Shown: positions 1-13,099 of the stretch, piece after piece
Position numbering within the stretch: the first letter of the stretch is position 1
Layout of the letters: each line of letters opens with the position of its first letter
DNA from: Septoria linicola
Taxonomy: Eukaryota; Ascomycota; Dothideomycetes; Mycosphaerellales; Mycosphaerellaceae
Reading direction: 5' to 3'
NCBI GenBank assembly: GCA_024114885.1
Contig: CP099423.1
Location: 310,001 to 374,000 of the forward strand
DNA length: 64,000 bases
Program-made: the position numbers and the translations under genes
Notes under the pieces: generated by a model
Seen by the model: only the letters and a program-made list of their open reading frames with translations
What the model was told of the DNA's origin: nothing
The model's database searches: none

Positions 1-3000
1 TAGTACTTAAATACTAGTCCTAATCTTAATTAGTTATTAAGTACTTACTTTTTAGACTAATAACTAGATAGTACTAACTATTAATCTAATAAACTTTCTA
101 TACTACTATCTTCTATAAAAAGGTAAAAGAAATACCTTCTATAAGATCTTCCTTCTCTCTTATATAGGAGTAGATTATTTAGGATATAGACTATCTAGTA
201 AGTTACCTCTATCCTTTCTTATAGCTAATTCTAATAGCTCCCTAGATACCTTATAGCCTAGTCTCCTACTTAGTTATATTCTATATAGCTTCTTAGTTCC
301 CTAATAGCCTTTAGAGTATACTATTCTTAGCTATAAGGATCTTATATTAAGCTAGGAAGTAGAGTAACTATATACTAGTAGTAGAGATAATAGCTACTAT
401 AGAGGAGGTCTTTAATATTAACTAGTACTTAGCCTTAGGAGGTATCTAGTTTAGCTAGGTACTATATAGTAATATTATAGTTAGTAATAGGTCTAATATT
501 AGTAAGAGAATTTAGGACTTTATAAAGTCTAACTAAGGAGGAGTTAAGTAACTAAAATCTTTCTTTTAGACTCCTCTTAGTCTAACTCTAAGGCTTAGAG
601 TTATCTTTTATATATCTCTTATATAAGGTAGAGCTACCTTATAAACTCCTAAAACTATAGTCTATTCTTTAGCTTAGTAAGACTATCTACTACTATCTCT
701 TTTATATTTATATATTCTATAGAGATAAGTCTATTCTACTAGAGCTTTTTTATAGTATTATATAAGATATTAATATATTTAGACTTATTATAAATATATA
801 AGTCCTTAACTAGAGTAAGAGTAGCTTAGTTATTACCTTTTAGCTAAATTAGCCTAATTCTAGTAATAGTTTCCTAGTTACTATAGATCCTTAGTTAGTA
901 AGAATATTCTTTTACTAACTCTAGGTATCTAAGCTCTCTTAAAAGAGTACTAAGGAACTATAACTATTTTATATATACTTTTATAGCTATATATTTAGCT
1001 TCTATTATAGATATAGCTATAGATTTCTATTTTTTACTTATCTAGGAGATTAGTATACTATAAAGGAAGAAGATATATCTAAGAATTAAGACTCTATTAG
1101 TCTTATCTATTATATAGTTAGAGTCTATATATCTAGTAAGATAGCCTTAACTATTCCTTAAGTATCTTAAACTAAGGTCTAGGTTTAATCTTAGGTATCT
1201 AGTTAGCTTCTTTAGAGCTTTTATATATCCTACTATTAGATTACTAATATAGGAGCTTAATCTTCTAAGGGTAAATAAGATATCTAGTCTTATAATAGTT
1301 ATAAGCTATATCTATATTCTAATAATAGATTAGTACTCCTATTTATTATATCTTTTATTATTTAGTCTAGTAGGCTTTAGACTTTTATAGCTATCTATTA
1401 GTAAAAGAGTTAGTAATATAGTTTCTTAGCCTATTCCTATCTTAGCTAGGTTCTCTTAGATATAGTACTTCTAGTTAAGTTTTAGCTAGCCTTACTATCT
1501 ATTTCTTATTAGTCTTATTCTAAGAATCTTGTCTAGCTCTCTAAGATCTTTAATCTTAAAGACCTTACTAAGTTAGTCTTTAAACTAGAGGATATCTTCT
1601 AGTCTCTCTATAGTAATAGGTATATTATTAATATAGATTAGGATTATTAGGTCTTTCCTTTTCTTATAGATTAGAAGATATAGGTCTACTTCTAATTATC
1701 TAAATCCTATTCTTTTTAGCTTTAATATATATAGCTAATTCTAGTCTTTTATAGCTTACTTTAGCCTATAGAGACTCCTTAGAACTTATAAGACTATACT
1801 AGTTAGTAGGTTAATACCTAGTAGTAGGATTATATAGATATTCTTATATAAGGTACTCTCTATAAATATATTATTTATATCTACTTAGTATAGAACTAGG
1901 TCCTTCTTATAGACTATAGCTATAAATCCTCTTAGAGTATCCTACCTAACTATAAGAGTAAAAGTTTCTATATAGTCTACTTTATACTTTTAGAAGAACT
2001 CTCTTATAACTAGTTTTACTTTAAACTTTTTAATAGTACTACTAAGTTTTCTCTTAATATTAAAGACCTATCTTAAGGTAACTAAGTTAGCCTCTTTTAG
2101 TAGGACTACTATAGTCTAGGTATTATTACTTATAAGTATATCTAGCTCTTTCTAAATAGTTTCTTACTAGAGATAACCCTATTTAGGATTACTTACTATT
2201 TTCTTATAGTTTTTTAAGATTAGAACCTTCTATTTATATATTCCTACTTCTTTAGTAGTAGAGAATATAATCTCTTTAACTTTCTTTAAGAATTCTAAGT
2301 CCTATAGGATATTTAGGTTAATAGAGCTTATAGCTAAAAAAAAAGCCTAATACTTTAGAAGTATTTTCTTATCTAGCTAACTATTCTAATCTAACTTAAG
2401 CTTAATTAGCTTTAGCTTCTAGTTAAATCTATTAAGTTCTTAGGATACTTTCCTTTTTCTAAAAGTTTATCTTAGGACTATCTACTCTTAATCTATTTTT
2501 ATAGTTTCTTAGATAGAATTCTTAGATTCTTTCTTAACTTTCTCTTAGTCTAGGAATTTTTTATACTCTCTTATATCTTTTAGTAGAAGTAGAAGTTATA
2601 TAAAAAGTTTCTTTCTTTCCTAAACCTATACTAATAGCGAAAGAGAAGAAGGCCTCTACTAGCTTAGGCTAGGAGCACTTAAGGTACCTCTACTAGCTTA
2701 TAGAGTAGGCTAGCTAATAGCTTTTAGCTTTCTAATAGGTCTTTTTTCTAGAGCTAAATTAGAGAGATTCTTAATCTTAATATTTAAGTCTAATTCTCTA
2801 CCTAGCTTATTTTTAAAGAAGATTATATTAGTATACTACTTAATAGCCTTTATATCTAGCTCCTAGAACTTCTATATCTTTACTATATTATTATAGTATC
2901 TAATAAATATAGTATTCTTTCCTTTATTTATTAGTTTATTACTCTTTACCTACTAAGGCTATACTCTTATATCTATATATACTATAGCTCTATATCCTTA

Positions 3001-4587
3001 TACCTTAAGGTAGGAGACTATTAGTTTAATTCTATTAAAAGCTTTATTAGGTAAGAGCTTAAATCCTTTAATATTAGGTCTATTTAAGAGCTTATTCTTT
3101 ATATATACTTATATTTTAAGAGCTTCTAGCTAAAACTTAATAAGTATCTTACTCTCTTTAAGTATTACTCTAATAGAGGCTTCTAATATTTAGATAGACC
3201 TCTTAACTACTCTATTCTAGAGTAAATTATAGGCCTTAATTAGCTTAAAGGTAATTCTAAAGTCCTTCTTCTACTATTTAATTAAAGTAGTAATTTCTTT
3301 AGTATTATTAGCTCTTATAGACTTAAAGAGTACTACTAACTATTTTTCTATCTTAATTCTCTAGTTCTAAAAAGTAGTTAGTATATCTAATCTAGCTTTA
3401 AGTAGAAATACCTATTTCTTTCTTAAGAAGTTATTAATAATCTTAAGCTACTATATAAAACCTTTTACTAATAATAGTAATAGTCTATAGATATCTACTA
3501 ATATAAGAGCTAACCTTTTAGGTCTTCTCTTAATAGACTTACTTAGGTATTTCTTTATCTTACCTATTATATAGATTCTATACTTATACTCTTCCTAGTT
3601 AGAAATTAGAATTCTTTCCTTTAGGTTAGTAACTTTATAAAGGTTTAAGAATAACCCTCTTCTAAAGTATATAAATCTTCTATACTATAGCTCCTACTAT
3701 TTTAGATTCTTTTCTAATAGGGTAGTATAGGTATTATTAACCTTTATAGGATTATATAGTAAGTAATATAACTTTTTCTATAAAAGAGATAATATCTTAC
3801 TAATAAATAGAATACCTCTAACTAGCTTAGTCTTTATAACTATTTAGCTATCTAGGAAGGTAAGAGTAAAATTAGGCTTTTAGACTCTAAATTACTTACT
3901 AAACTAATCCTATAATATAAGATTTACTCTAAGATTAGGAATAAATAGTATTCTATTAAATAGAACTTCTCCTTCTAAGATTCCTTTTATCTATACTAGT
4001 CTAGAGTAGGTTATATAGAGGTATCCTCCTTCTACTTTAATCTATACTTTCTTTCTTAGTAGCTTTACTAATCTAAAGAAGGATAGTTAGTTAGTTATAT
4101 AGGATAAGGTATAGGAATCTAAGAGCTATTCTTAAGATAATAACTTGCCTTTAGCCTTAATTATAGAATAGGCTAACTTATCTTAATTATTATCTTCTAA
4201 TAAGGAATTATTATTACTTCTAGAACTAGAATAAGTTCTAGAATTAGAACTAGAACTAGACTCCTAGGCTAAAATCCTTTCTTTAAAAGCTTTCTAGACT
4301 TTTCTATTCTCTAAAACTACTTACCTATTCTCTAGATAGCCTTCTTTAACTTATTATATAATAATAACTTATAGATAGCTTTCTTAATATATCTAGTATT
4401 CCTTAGTAAAAAGGATCTTCTAACCCTCTTTTTAAGGAATAATCTCTAAAGGTCCTTCTAGTTCTTAGTACTATTTCTCTACTAGGATAGTTTCTTAGTA
4501 GTAGAGAGGTTAGGATAATCTCTTAACTAGTACTTCTCTTTCTTATAGAGCTAGTATATTAGTAGGGACTTTCCTTAGTAGGGCTAC
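1..4587 (-). mobile_element. Copia A, 3' internal part (Ty1/copia pol relic, RIP-inactivated)
   Basis: This is the 3' three-quarters of a minus-strand Ty1/copia element. It aligns along its whole length with complete copies E and D. Base 1 lies only about 75 nt inside the missing 3' LTR. Reading the minus strand from 4587 downward it holds the end of Gag, protease (about 4100), integrase (about 2800-3700), reverse transcriptase (about 1550-2150) and RNase H (about 850-1100). The RT active site reads Y-I-N-N (codons 1624-1635) and the catalytic integrase glutamate reads Lys (3202-3204). Stops occur every few codons, CA and TG are absent from the first 600 bases, and no start codon survives. 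The element continues at 15819 and 35292 beyond two Gypsy insertions. Family and strand are sure; internal domain limits are approximate. Confidence 0.9.
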
Positions 4588-5029
4588 TATAGTACGTAAA
4601 CCTATAACTAACCTAGAGGTAGTAGTATATAAGTCTATACGTAGGTTATAGGGCCGGAGTCGGGCGATAGCCCTACGTAGTAGTTAGTAGTAGGTATAGT
4701 AGGCAGATTAGCGGCGTACCTACGACGCGTCGTCGTAGAGGTATACGTCGGCAGCTATAGTAGGCTATATAGGCTATAAGCCTATTAGGATCGTATAGTA
4801 GCGGCGCTAGTAGAGGATAGGTAGGAAGTAGAACAAGTTATTAAACAATGCTATATTATATAATCGCTAAGTAGTAACCTAAGTAGTCCTCTCTAACCTT
4901 AGTAGTAGTAGTATAAAGGATAATAGTCTCTAACCTCCGTAGTAAGCTCGAAAATCGCTCTTATACGCCTAGGCGGTAGTAGCCGCTATAGGCCCGCCTA
5001 CTAGGTATAGGGACGCCTACTACGTTATA
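4588..5029 (-). repeat. Gypsy-1 3' LTR (442 bp)
   Basis: This is the direct-repeat partner of 15377-15818. Both copies are 442 bp and align without length change. Visible differences are mainly C/T and G/A transitions. The left edge abuts Copia A sequence ending CTAC. Confidence 0.93.
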
Positions 5030-7812
5030 TCCTTCCCTCTATAGAAGTCTCGCTAGAGATATTAAAAACAATAGTATAGAGTATTATAGAAACAAGTTAT
5101 CGTCTCTCTATGCCTCCGTATCCCTATACCTTACTAATCCTCGCGCTACTCTATTAGGCCTCTAGGGGCCGGACAGAATCTACGCCTAGCCGCCTAGTTA
5201 TTATTAGCCTACTCGAAGAGCTCTCCTATATCGGTAGCGGTAGAGAAGTCGGCTACTAGTCGCTTCGTAAAATCCTTATTATTAGCGTAGAAGCTAGTCT
5301 TTAGGAATATCGTAGTCTCTAGGTTCTTAATATAAGCTATAAGGATACGATAGTTACTTAGCGTAGACTTGCGGTAGGCCTCTAAACGGGTATAGAATAC
5401 GTCGGTAGGGTAGGTAATCTAGCTTATAGTATCGAAGACTACTATAGGATCGTCCTAGCGTCGTATACCTATAAGGGCCTATCCGAGATATATAGCTAGT
5501 ATTAACTTGTCCGAAGTAGAGAAGCGGTAGGGGATTACTCTATAGTAGTTAGAGTAACCGGATAGAGAGGTATACCTAGGCACGAGGTCGTAGTAAGCGT
5601 CTCGTAGCTAAGAGTACGTACTAGAAGCTTCTCTAATCTCGAGGCGGTTAGTATCTAGGTCTATCTTATAAAACTAAGATAGAATAGTTATCTACTTATC
5701 GACCTTATTTTCCTTAGAACTATATAGTAGTATAGAGGACGACACCCTAGCCTCTCCCTACTTTACTAGTACTATAGACTATCCCCTAGTATGTTCCTAG
5801 GTAGGACTTAGTAGGTTAATGTCTTCCTTCTATACGTGCTACTCCTTAATGTCCTCTACGAAGCCCTTACTAAGTAATCCTCTATCTCCTAGTCTCTCTA
5901 CCTATGCTATAAAAACTCGTTAGTAGTATAGACCTTTAACTAATTTAGTACAATTAGTATAGGTCTTATTTATAAAGGAAACCGTACTCTAAACTTGCGA
6001 TATACTATAGCCCCTAGCTATATCTATAATACTAAGGTCGATATACCGGAAACCCTTATAAGACTAGTCGGACCTACCCTTAGTTAGTAGGTAGGTATAC
6101 TTAGTATAGTACGGGTAGGAAACTAGGTTCGTAGCGTAATCTAGTCGGTAGTAGATATATATTATCTAGTATAAAGGGTCCTAGCGAATTAACTACTAAA
6201 TGCCGCTATAGAACATGTTCCTATACTAGCCTATATTACGATTACTACTAATCTCACGTAGATACTAGTCGTATATAGTAAACTCCTTACTAATTAGGTC
6301 CTTAACTAGCTCTAACTAACTAAACAAGTCGTACGTAACCGTTCCTTCTCTAAAGTATGCCTCTAGTACTAGCTTCGGTAGCTTGCCCTTGTCTATAATA
6401 TAGGTAACTAGATTAGTATAGGTGAAGTGTCTAGGTAGGTTATTATATCTCGTTCCTTTAGTAGCTAAGTAACGTAGGGCACTTAGAGCATCGCTAGGGT
6501 AGGCCGCTCGGCGTTACGCTAAGAACTAATTTAGATACTCTACTTAGAGTTTAACTAAATCCTAGATACGTATATAGAGTCTAAATCTCCGAAACAGCGT
6601 CGGTTAGTCGACCTTACTATTCTTGAGGCCGAACGCCTCTCTAGTAGTATTTCGTAGGTACTAGAAGTAGAGACTACACTTGTTTAGGTTAACGTCCTTT
6701 AAACTATACTCTTTAACCTTTATAGTAATAGGCGCTTCGAAGACCTACACCTTTAAGCCCTAGGCATTAACGGCGGCGTAGAGTAGTCGGTTTTATCTAA
6801 TATCGTAGCGGTTATAGAGGCAAGGGCTACTACTAAGTAGGGAAGATAGGCCCGGGTCGCTAACCTTACTTAGGCGCGAGTTAACGCTAGAGGTTCAGTA
6901 GCTTCTAATAGGTATAGGAGTAGACGTGCCGCTTCCTATAGTTAAGTAGCGCTAATTTCTAGTTAGGCTCCTAGGGCCGGACAGATCTACGAGAGTAGTA
7001 GTAGCTTTCTCGGCGTCTTCTTAGATCTTAGTAGCTACTCTCGTAACTCGAGGTAATACTACTACTAAAGAAAGAGCCCTCTCTCTACCTAAGGGCCTAT
7101 CTACGGCTAGCGGAGGTGTCTCGACGAGCTAGATAATCCTATCCTTAAACTATAGATTATACTCCTTTATTAACTACTTTACCTTATTACCTAAGGTATT
7201 AATCTACTAAACCTCCTCGCGTCCTTCTACGCTCTTTAGCTTGACGAAATCCGAGTCGATAGGGTAGTATTCCTTCGAGCGATTATTAGCTAGGTTAAGA
7301 AGGCGCTAAAGGATAGCCTTAGCGAGTAGGTACGTAGTAGTATCCGCGTTAAGCTTATTTATAGCGGCGCTACCTATATAGGCCGAGAAGTTCTTTACTA
7401 TCTTTAGGTAATTCTCGAGGTAGAGACGAATAGTTTTACTATTTCTATATCTTACCCTCTACTCTGTCTCGATACGAGCGAAGGCGTAGTTAATTACTTA
7501 TTAATCCTTTACTCCCTACTATATAGCGTTCTTAAAACTCGGGTTCGCCTATTTTAACTCCTTGTCTAAGGACTTCTTATTAATCTTCTTAATTCCCTCC
7601 TAGAGTAGGCGCGCTATGTTATATAGCCTAGAGAAGGCCTAGTCGTAGTAATTAATAATCTCTATCGCTACTATATACCTCTCTACGTTATCTTTAATTA
7701 TAGCTATACCGGTAATAATATCCTTAGTTTATATAGTATTCTAGATAATGTTTCTTACCTAGATAGAGAGGCCGTTTAGGCTGTTTAGGTTAACGTTGCC
7801 TAGTACCGACAT
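5030..7812 (-). pseudogene. Gypsy-1 extra 3' reading frame (ORF3), unknown function
   Basis: Downstream of integrase on the same strand is a long reading frame starting at a surviving ATG (7812-7810), beginning M-S-V-L-G-N-V-N-L-N-S-L. It runs about 2.5 kb toward the 3' LTR; the exact end is unclear. It is interrupted only by TAG/TAA at positions where Trp or Gln codons would be expected after RIP, so it looks like one former coding frame of roughly 800 or more codons. The first third is Lys/Glu-rich and helical in character. The middle (about 6700-6000) is rich in Tyr, Leu and Arg. No retroviral enzyme motif was recognised and there is no obvious envelope-type signal peptide at the start. 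The same frame is present in Gypsy-3. The function is unknown. Confidence 0.6.
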
Positions 7813-8160
7813 AGTATAGGTACTAGCGCGATTACGCCTAGTAAATCGACTCGAGGTAGTAGAAGTAGGAGGAGGTTATTAGTAGTACTAATAATTATCG
7901 GCGGGTAGTAGTAGGAAGTTAAGATTAAGAAGAAGGTAGAGAGGCGGCTAGTTACTTAAGTATCTAGGTTCTAGAGAGTAGTAGAGTTAATAGAAAGTAA
8001 ATTACGACTAGGGTAAATAGGTAATAATAGTAAGTAATATAGGGTAGGTAAATATAAAGTAAACTAGTAAAGTAAACCGGTAAATGCTTCGTAAAGTAAA
8101 GTAATCTACGAGGAAGGCGCGTATCGTAAGTAAAATAAAGGAAATCGATAAAGGAAACTA
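7813..8160 (-). other. Gypsy-1 spacer with AGTAA-type short repeats
   Basis: This is the non-coding interval between the integrase end and the ORF3 start. At 8030-8092 it contains an irregular run of GTAAA/GTAAAGTAA units. The equivalent tract in Gypsy-3 (50815-50906) is expanded and differs in unit number, as expected of a slippage-prone tract. No other feature was recognised. Confidence 0.5.
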
Positions 8161-8249
8161 TATGTCTACGACGACTAGAAGCGGCGAGAGAGTTATATAT
8201 AACCCTTCCCTCTCTTATCCTTTCTTCTCTTTCTCGGAACGGTTAAGTA

Positions 8250-11200
8250 GTATCTAGTTATCGTAGCCTAACTAAGTCGGTTAATCGTCTATATTATCGT
8301 CCTCGCTACTACCTAGCGTAGCTAAGGCTCGATATCTAGGTATACCCTTTAAAGACTCCTTATTATACGACGTAGGTAATACTATACCGTTAAGGTCTTC
8401 TAAGATATAGGAAGTAGTACCTTCCTTATACTCCGAGACTCTATATAGCCTTCGCTACTAGAAGGTAAGCTTGTCCGATCGCGATATCTTGAGATCGTCT
8501 TAGTAGATTATAACTAACTATCTTTTAGTAAACTTAGTATAATCTACGTGCCTAGAATTATCGTAGCGGTCCTTAGCCTCTTCTTAGATACGTGTCTATC
8601 GCTCCGAGACGCTAGTCTCTGTATCCTATATAGCTTTAAGCGCTCTAGCTCGAAGAGTAATTAGCTCCTTATATATACGAACCGATCCCTAATCCTTAAC
8701 TCTAAAGGTACGGTATTCTAACTCGATAGGTAGTACTACCTCTCTACCGATTATTAGCTTAGTAGGGGTCTCGCTAGTACTACTATTATAAGTAGTACGC
8801 TTCGCCTATAGTACGGCCGGAAGGTATAGTACCTAAGCCTATAAACTACTCTTAGATAACTTAGATAGGGTAGATAGGATAGTCTTATGTCCTACCTCTA
8901 TAATAGCGGCGCTCTATAGTCGGTAGATAGAAATCCTCGGCCTCTTTACGCTATACGTAGTAAGAAGCGTAGAAACCTCTATACTATTATTAATATTAGT
9001 ATTATCTAGTATAATCTTAAACAGAGCGCCCTATCGGTAGTATATATTCTTCTAAAGAAAGTCGGTAATCTACTTCGTAGATATCTTCTTAGTCGTACTA
9101 TCCTCTCGCGCGGTATAATAGTAGACCTTAGCCTCTAGCTATCGTAACACTCCTTCCCTAGTAATAATTAAGGACTCTCGCTTATCGATATAGACGCCGT
9201 CTATATACTAGCGCTCTCTTATAGTTTAGACTTATACCTCTACTATAGGGCTAGGTCGAGGTATACTATTCCTTAGATTATAGTCCTCGTACTAGTGGAA
9301 ATATATAGCGTATTACGCGTATATACCGTCCTACTAGTACTTCGACCTAAGGATATAGTATATAGAATCGGCGTTCCTATAGCTACTTAACTTATAGATC
9401 TTCTTAACGATTAGCTTCTATATCGTGTCGTCTTTAATAACTCTCTACTAAGGAGCCTATCTATATAGCTACTAGTATAGCTTCTTATCGATAACTAAGA
9501 ACTTCTTAGCTATCTTACTAAAGCGGTAGTATTCCGACTTAGATATATAATTCGAGCGTCTCCTACGAAGTAGAATAAAGGCGACGGCCTTAGCCTAGTA
9601 CTTCTATACGCCTAGGTCGCTATTAATATCCTCCTAGAAGATAGAATCGATATTATCTCCGTCGGGCCCTTAAGGCTAGACAGAAATCCTAGACGTATAT
9701 ACCTAGAAGAAGGCCTTATCTACGAGGGCTTCTTTATCCTCGTCCTCTATAATATTATCCTTAGTACTAGCTAGCCTCCTAGATAGCGTATTAGGGCTAG
9801 TATACTTCCTACCTAGAACGTATCTAACTTTAAACGTAAAGAGCCGGATCTAGGCGATCTATCGCGTAACTATTATATTAGGCAAATCTGTAGCTCTTTT
9901 ATTAAGCTAGTAAACGAGCGTGTTAGTATCTACTTTAAGAATAAAGTGCGCCCTAAATAGCTAAAGCTTTAACTTAGTAAGTACCTTCTTAACTCCAAGA
10001 CATTCTTTCTTATTAGCGCTATACCCTTCCTAGGCGGTATTCTACGTACTACTCTCGTACCTAGCTAGGCATCTTTGTCTATTAACTATCTATATAAGGA
10101 TCGCTCCCTATCCGATCTTACTAGTATCTATAGCTACGATAATCTCGCTAGCCGCCTTATCGTAATTAATAGCTACTAAGGTAGGAGCCTAGATTAGATA
10201 ACGGACGTAGGTCTACTTCGCCTTCTTATAAATAGGCGTCTAGACGAATTCCTTATCCTTCTTTATAAGCCTATATAGTAGGATCGTTATAGTAGTAAAA
10301 CCTAGGATCTAAATATAGAAGTAGATAACTATACTAACGAAAACCTGCACTTCCTTCTAATTAGTTAGCGTCGGCTAGTTAACTAGATTAGCTACCTAGA
10401 TAGTATCTAGATAGCGCTCTACGGCATTAGTAACGTATCCTACGACCTTGATCCTTAGTATTAGAATTTGTAACTTCTTGACCGTAATAGTTATACCCGC
10501 GCGCTTAATATCTGTAATTACTATATTAAGGTTAACGATATACTCTATAATATACCTACGGAGGCCCGGTTCTAACTCCTTATTATTATAAGTAGTCTTT
10601 AGGCCCTTAACTCTAAAATTATTAAGGAATAGTAGTACTCTATAGGATAGGTAATTAAATAGTATATAGTTAACTATATAGACAAACTAGGTAATAGAAT
10701 TAGTCGCCTCTTATAGAATAGTAGTTATCCGAAGTAATCTAAAGGCGTAGTCGAATCTAGTAAGGTCCCTACTCCCTAGGTCTAATAGAACTTAGTTATA
10801 GCTAGAGAAGATATCGAGTATACTAGCTACCTAGTAACTAGTAAAATGCTTAGAAAATAAGTCTATATTAGGAGACAGGTACGTATCTCTAATCGTAACC
10901 TTATTAATCAACTATATATCGTTAATTAGGCGATACGAACCTATATCCTTCTTAGCGACTAGAAAGTACGGATTACGATAGGCCCCGTAGCTAAACTTAA
11001 GAGTTCCTATATCTAGACGCTTCTATAGTATCTACTCTACTATAGTACGAAGAGATAGGTTCAAGCGGAATCCTAGGTATTACTATAGTATATACTCTAC
11101 TATACAGATTATATAAGGAGGAGCTACCTTAGGACGGACTCGCCTAAGATAAGCGAACCTAGTCGCTAGTGCCGCTTCTCGGTTAAAGAGTATCTCTTCT

Positions 11201-12700
11201 AGTAGTTAGCGCTCTCTAGGTTATAGTTCTATACTAGTAGTAACGCCCGCTATTACTTCTGGAGTTAGCCTACTCGCCTTTAGTAGATTAGAGAACTTCT
11301 TAATAAGGTACTTACTATCGAACAGGCCTATACCTAGCGGTAGTTTACTTTCCCGCGCTAGCTACTCCTACTTCTAACGATAGTTACTACTAGCGCTACT
11401 ACTATCTATCTGATTTACGCTTAGGTCTATAGGCTTGACCTTGTTTGCCTTACGCTTATATATAGTAAAGGCTTGAACCTTTAGGTAGGGATTCTATAGA
11501 TAGTAGTATATAGAAGTATAATATATCCTAATATAGCCGGCCTACCTATTATACTCTACTACTATAAGGATCGTATTATCTAAAAGGTTATCGCCTCCGT
11601 CCTCGATCGCGGTAGATAACTAATCGTCGCTCTAGGTATCGAGATTTTAGTCCGGCCCTAGGAGCTAGATAGAATCGAGGCGTCCTATTAGGCCTAGTCT
11701 TCCTATTCCTACTAGAGCTATATAGTAGGTAGATATCGCGGTAGCTAGCCCGAGTCCGCCTACTATTTTAAAGCGCTACCTTTACTAAGAAACTTATCGA
11801 CAGTCTAGTATCTCTAGGTTCCGACCGTGCCTATAAAGGTAACTAACTCGCTATTCCTATAATAGATAGTGCCCTCCTAAGTACTATCGTCGTAGTTCTT
11901 AGACTATAGACGGACCTTTATCGCCTATACTCTACCTAAGAGGACCGGTACTAGTTCGGCGTCCTTAGAAGGTACTAAGATAAAGACCGGTATAACGTAT
12001 TTAACGCTGAAAACGTTAACGTTCACCTTCCTATAGATACCTACTATCTAGGCTAGACCTCCTATAGTAGATAGGTTAATCTCCGGAATATCTATCTAAA
12101 TAGCTAATCTATACCTTCTAGCTACTACTTAGTCTATTATAGTAGACTTAGTATCTTTATCGATTAAGCTGTCCTTAGTACCAAGCTTACTATTTAATTA
12201 AACATCTATCTAGATTAGAGGCGCTATAAGGACGTCTCGAGTAACGCTAGATAGGTCGACTACTACTAATTGCTCGTATAGCTCCTCCTACGGATTAGCC
12301 TTACCGGTATATACTATAATACCTCTATTAACAGTAACTATATTATATCTCGCGTAAGGTTTATACTAGCCTTTAGGCACTAATTCCCTAAGGAGAGAAT
12401 ATACTTAGTATAGTAGTAACCTCTATCTCTATATCTTAGTAGGTAGCCTATTATTAAAGTGTTAGCTAAGTTCTATACTAGCTATATAGATATCTATAGT
12501 TTAGCGAGTAAGAGCTTCCTATAACTCGTCGTTATCTGTCTAGATAGAAGCCTATAGTCCTTTAAGCGATAGCTTGATACCTTCGAGTATAATATACTTA
12601 GTAAGCGTAATAGGAAATAAGGTCTATAGTAGACGACGTAGTAGCTTTATCTCTAGCTTCTAAGCTCTTAGAGCTATATCGTCCTCTATACGTGCCTTAG
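8250..12700 (-). pseudogene. Gypsy-1 pol (protease-RT-RNase H-integrase) relic
   Basis: This polyprotein once copied element RNA into DNA and inserted it into the genome. On the minus strand the protease comes first (about 12,190-11,880), with S-L-I-D followed by a V-L-L-G-R-V-W segment matching the retropepsin flap-to-end pattern. RT lies at about 11,300-10,300, and its catalytic F-x-D-D now reads F-L-N-N (10618-10629). RNase H is at about 10,250-9,800, recognised from the L-K-V-D-T-N-T-L-V segment. Integrase is at about 9,600-8,300, with the L-D-N block (9001-9009) and the catalytic Glu (8896-8898) both intact. Many in-frame TAG/TAA stops are present. The retained integrase residues lie in codons whose contexts are not RIP targets. 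Domain identities are good; outer limits are estimates. Confidence 0.82.
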
Positions 12701-13099
12701 ACCTTACCTAGTTATCTAGCCTCTACTTCTTAGAGGCTTTCTTTACCTTACGAATAGGAGACGTAACCGGAGTAGGTTCCTCGTCTTCTATATCCTCGTT
12801 AATATAGTCGATAGTACTGTCTTCTAACGTCTAAGACCTAGTAGTATCTCGCCGCTACTAATCCTCTTCGTTTACCCTATCGACTAAGTCGTCGTATATA
12901 TCCTTAAGCCTTTCCTTACGAATACTATACCTAGTTAGCCTATAAGTATACGTAGTATTACGCTAAGCCTAAATTCTTCCTTTAAGTACCTTCTCTTAAG
13001 ACTTCTAAATTATAGATACTAGCGCTCGCTTCTCGGCCTCCTTAGCCTTACCCTTACTAATCCGAGCTACGTTAGTATAGATAGGCGCGTCCTTATCTT

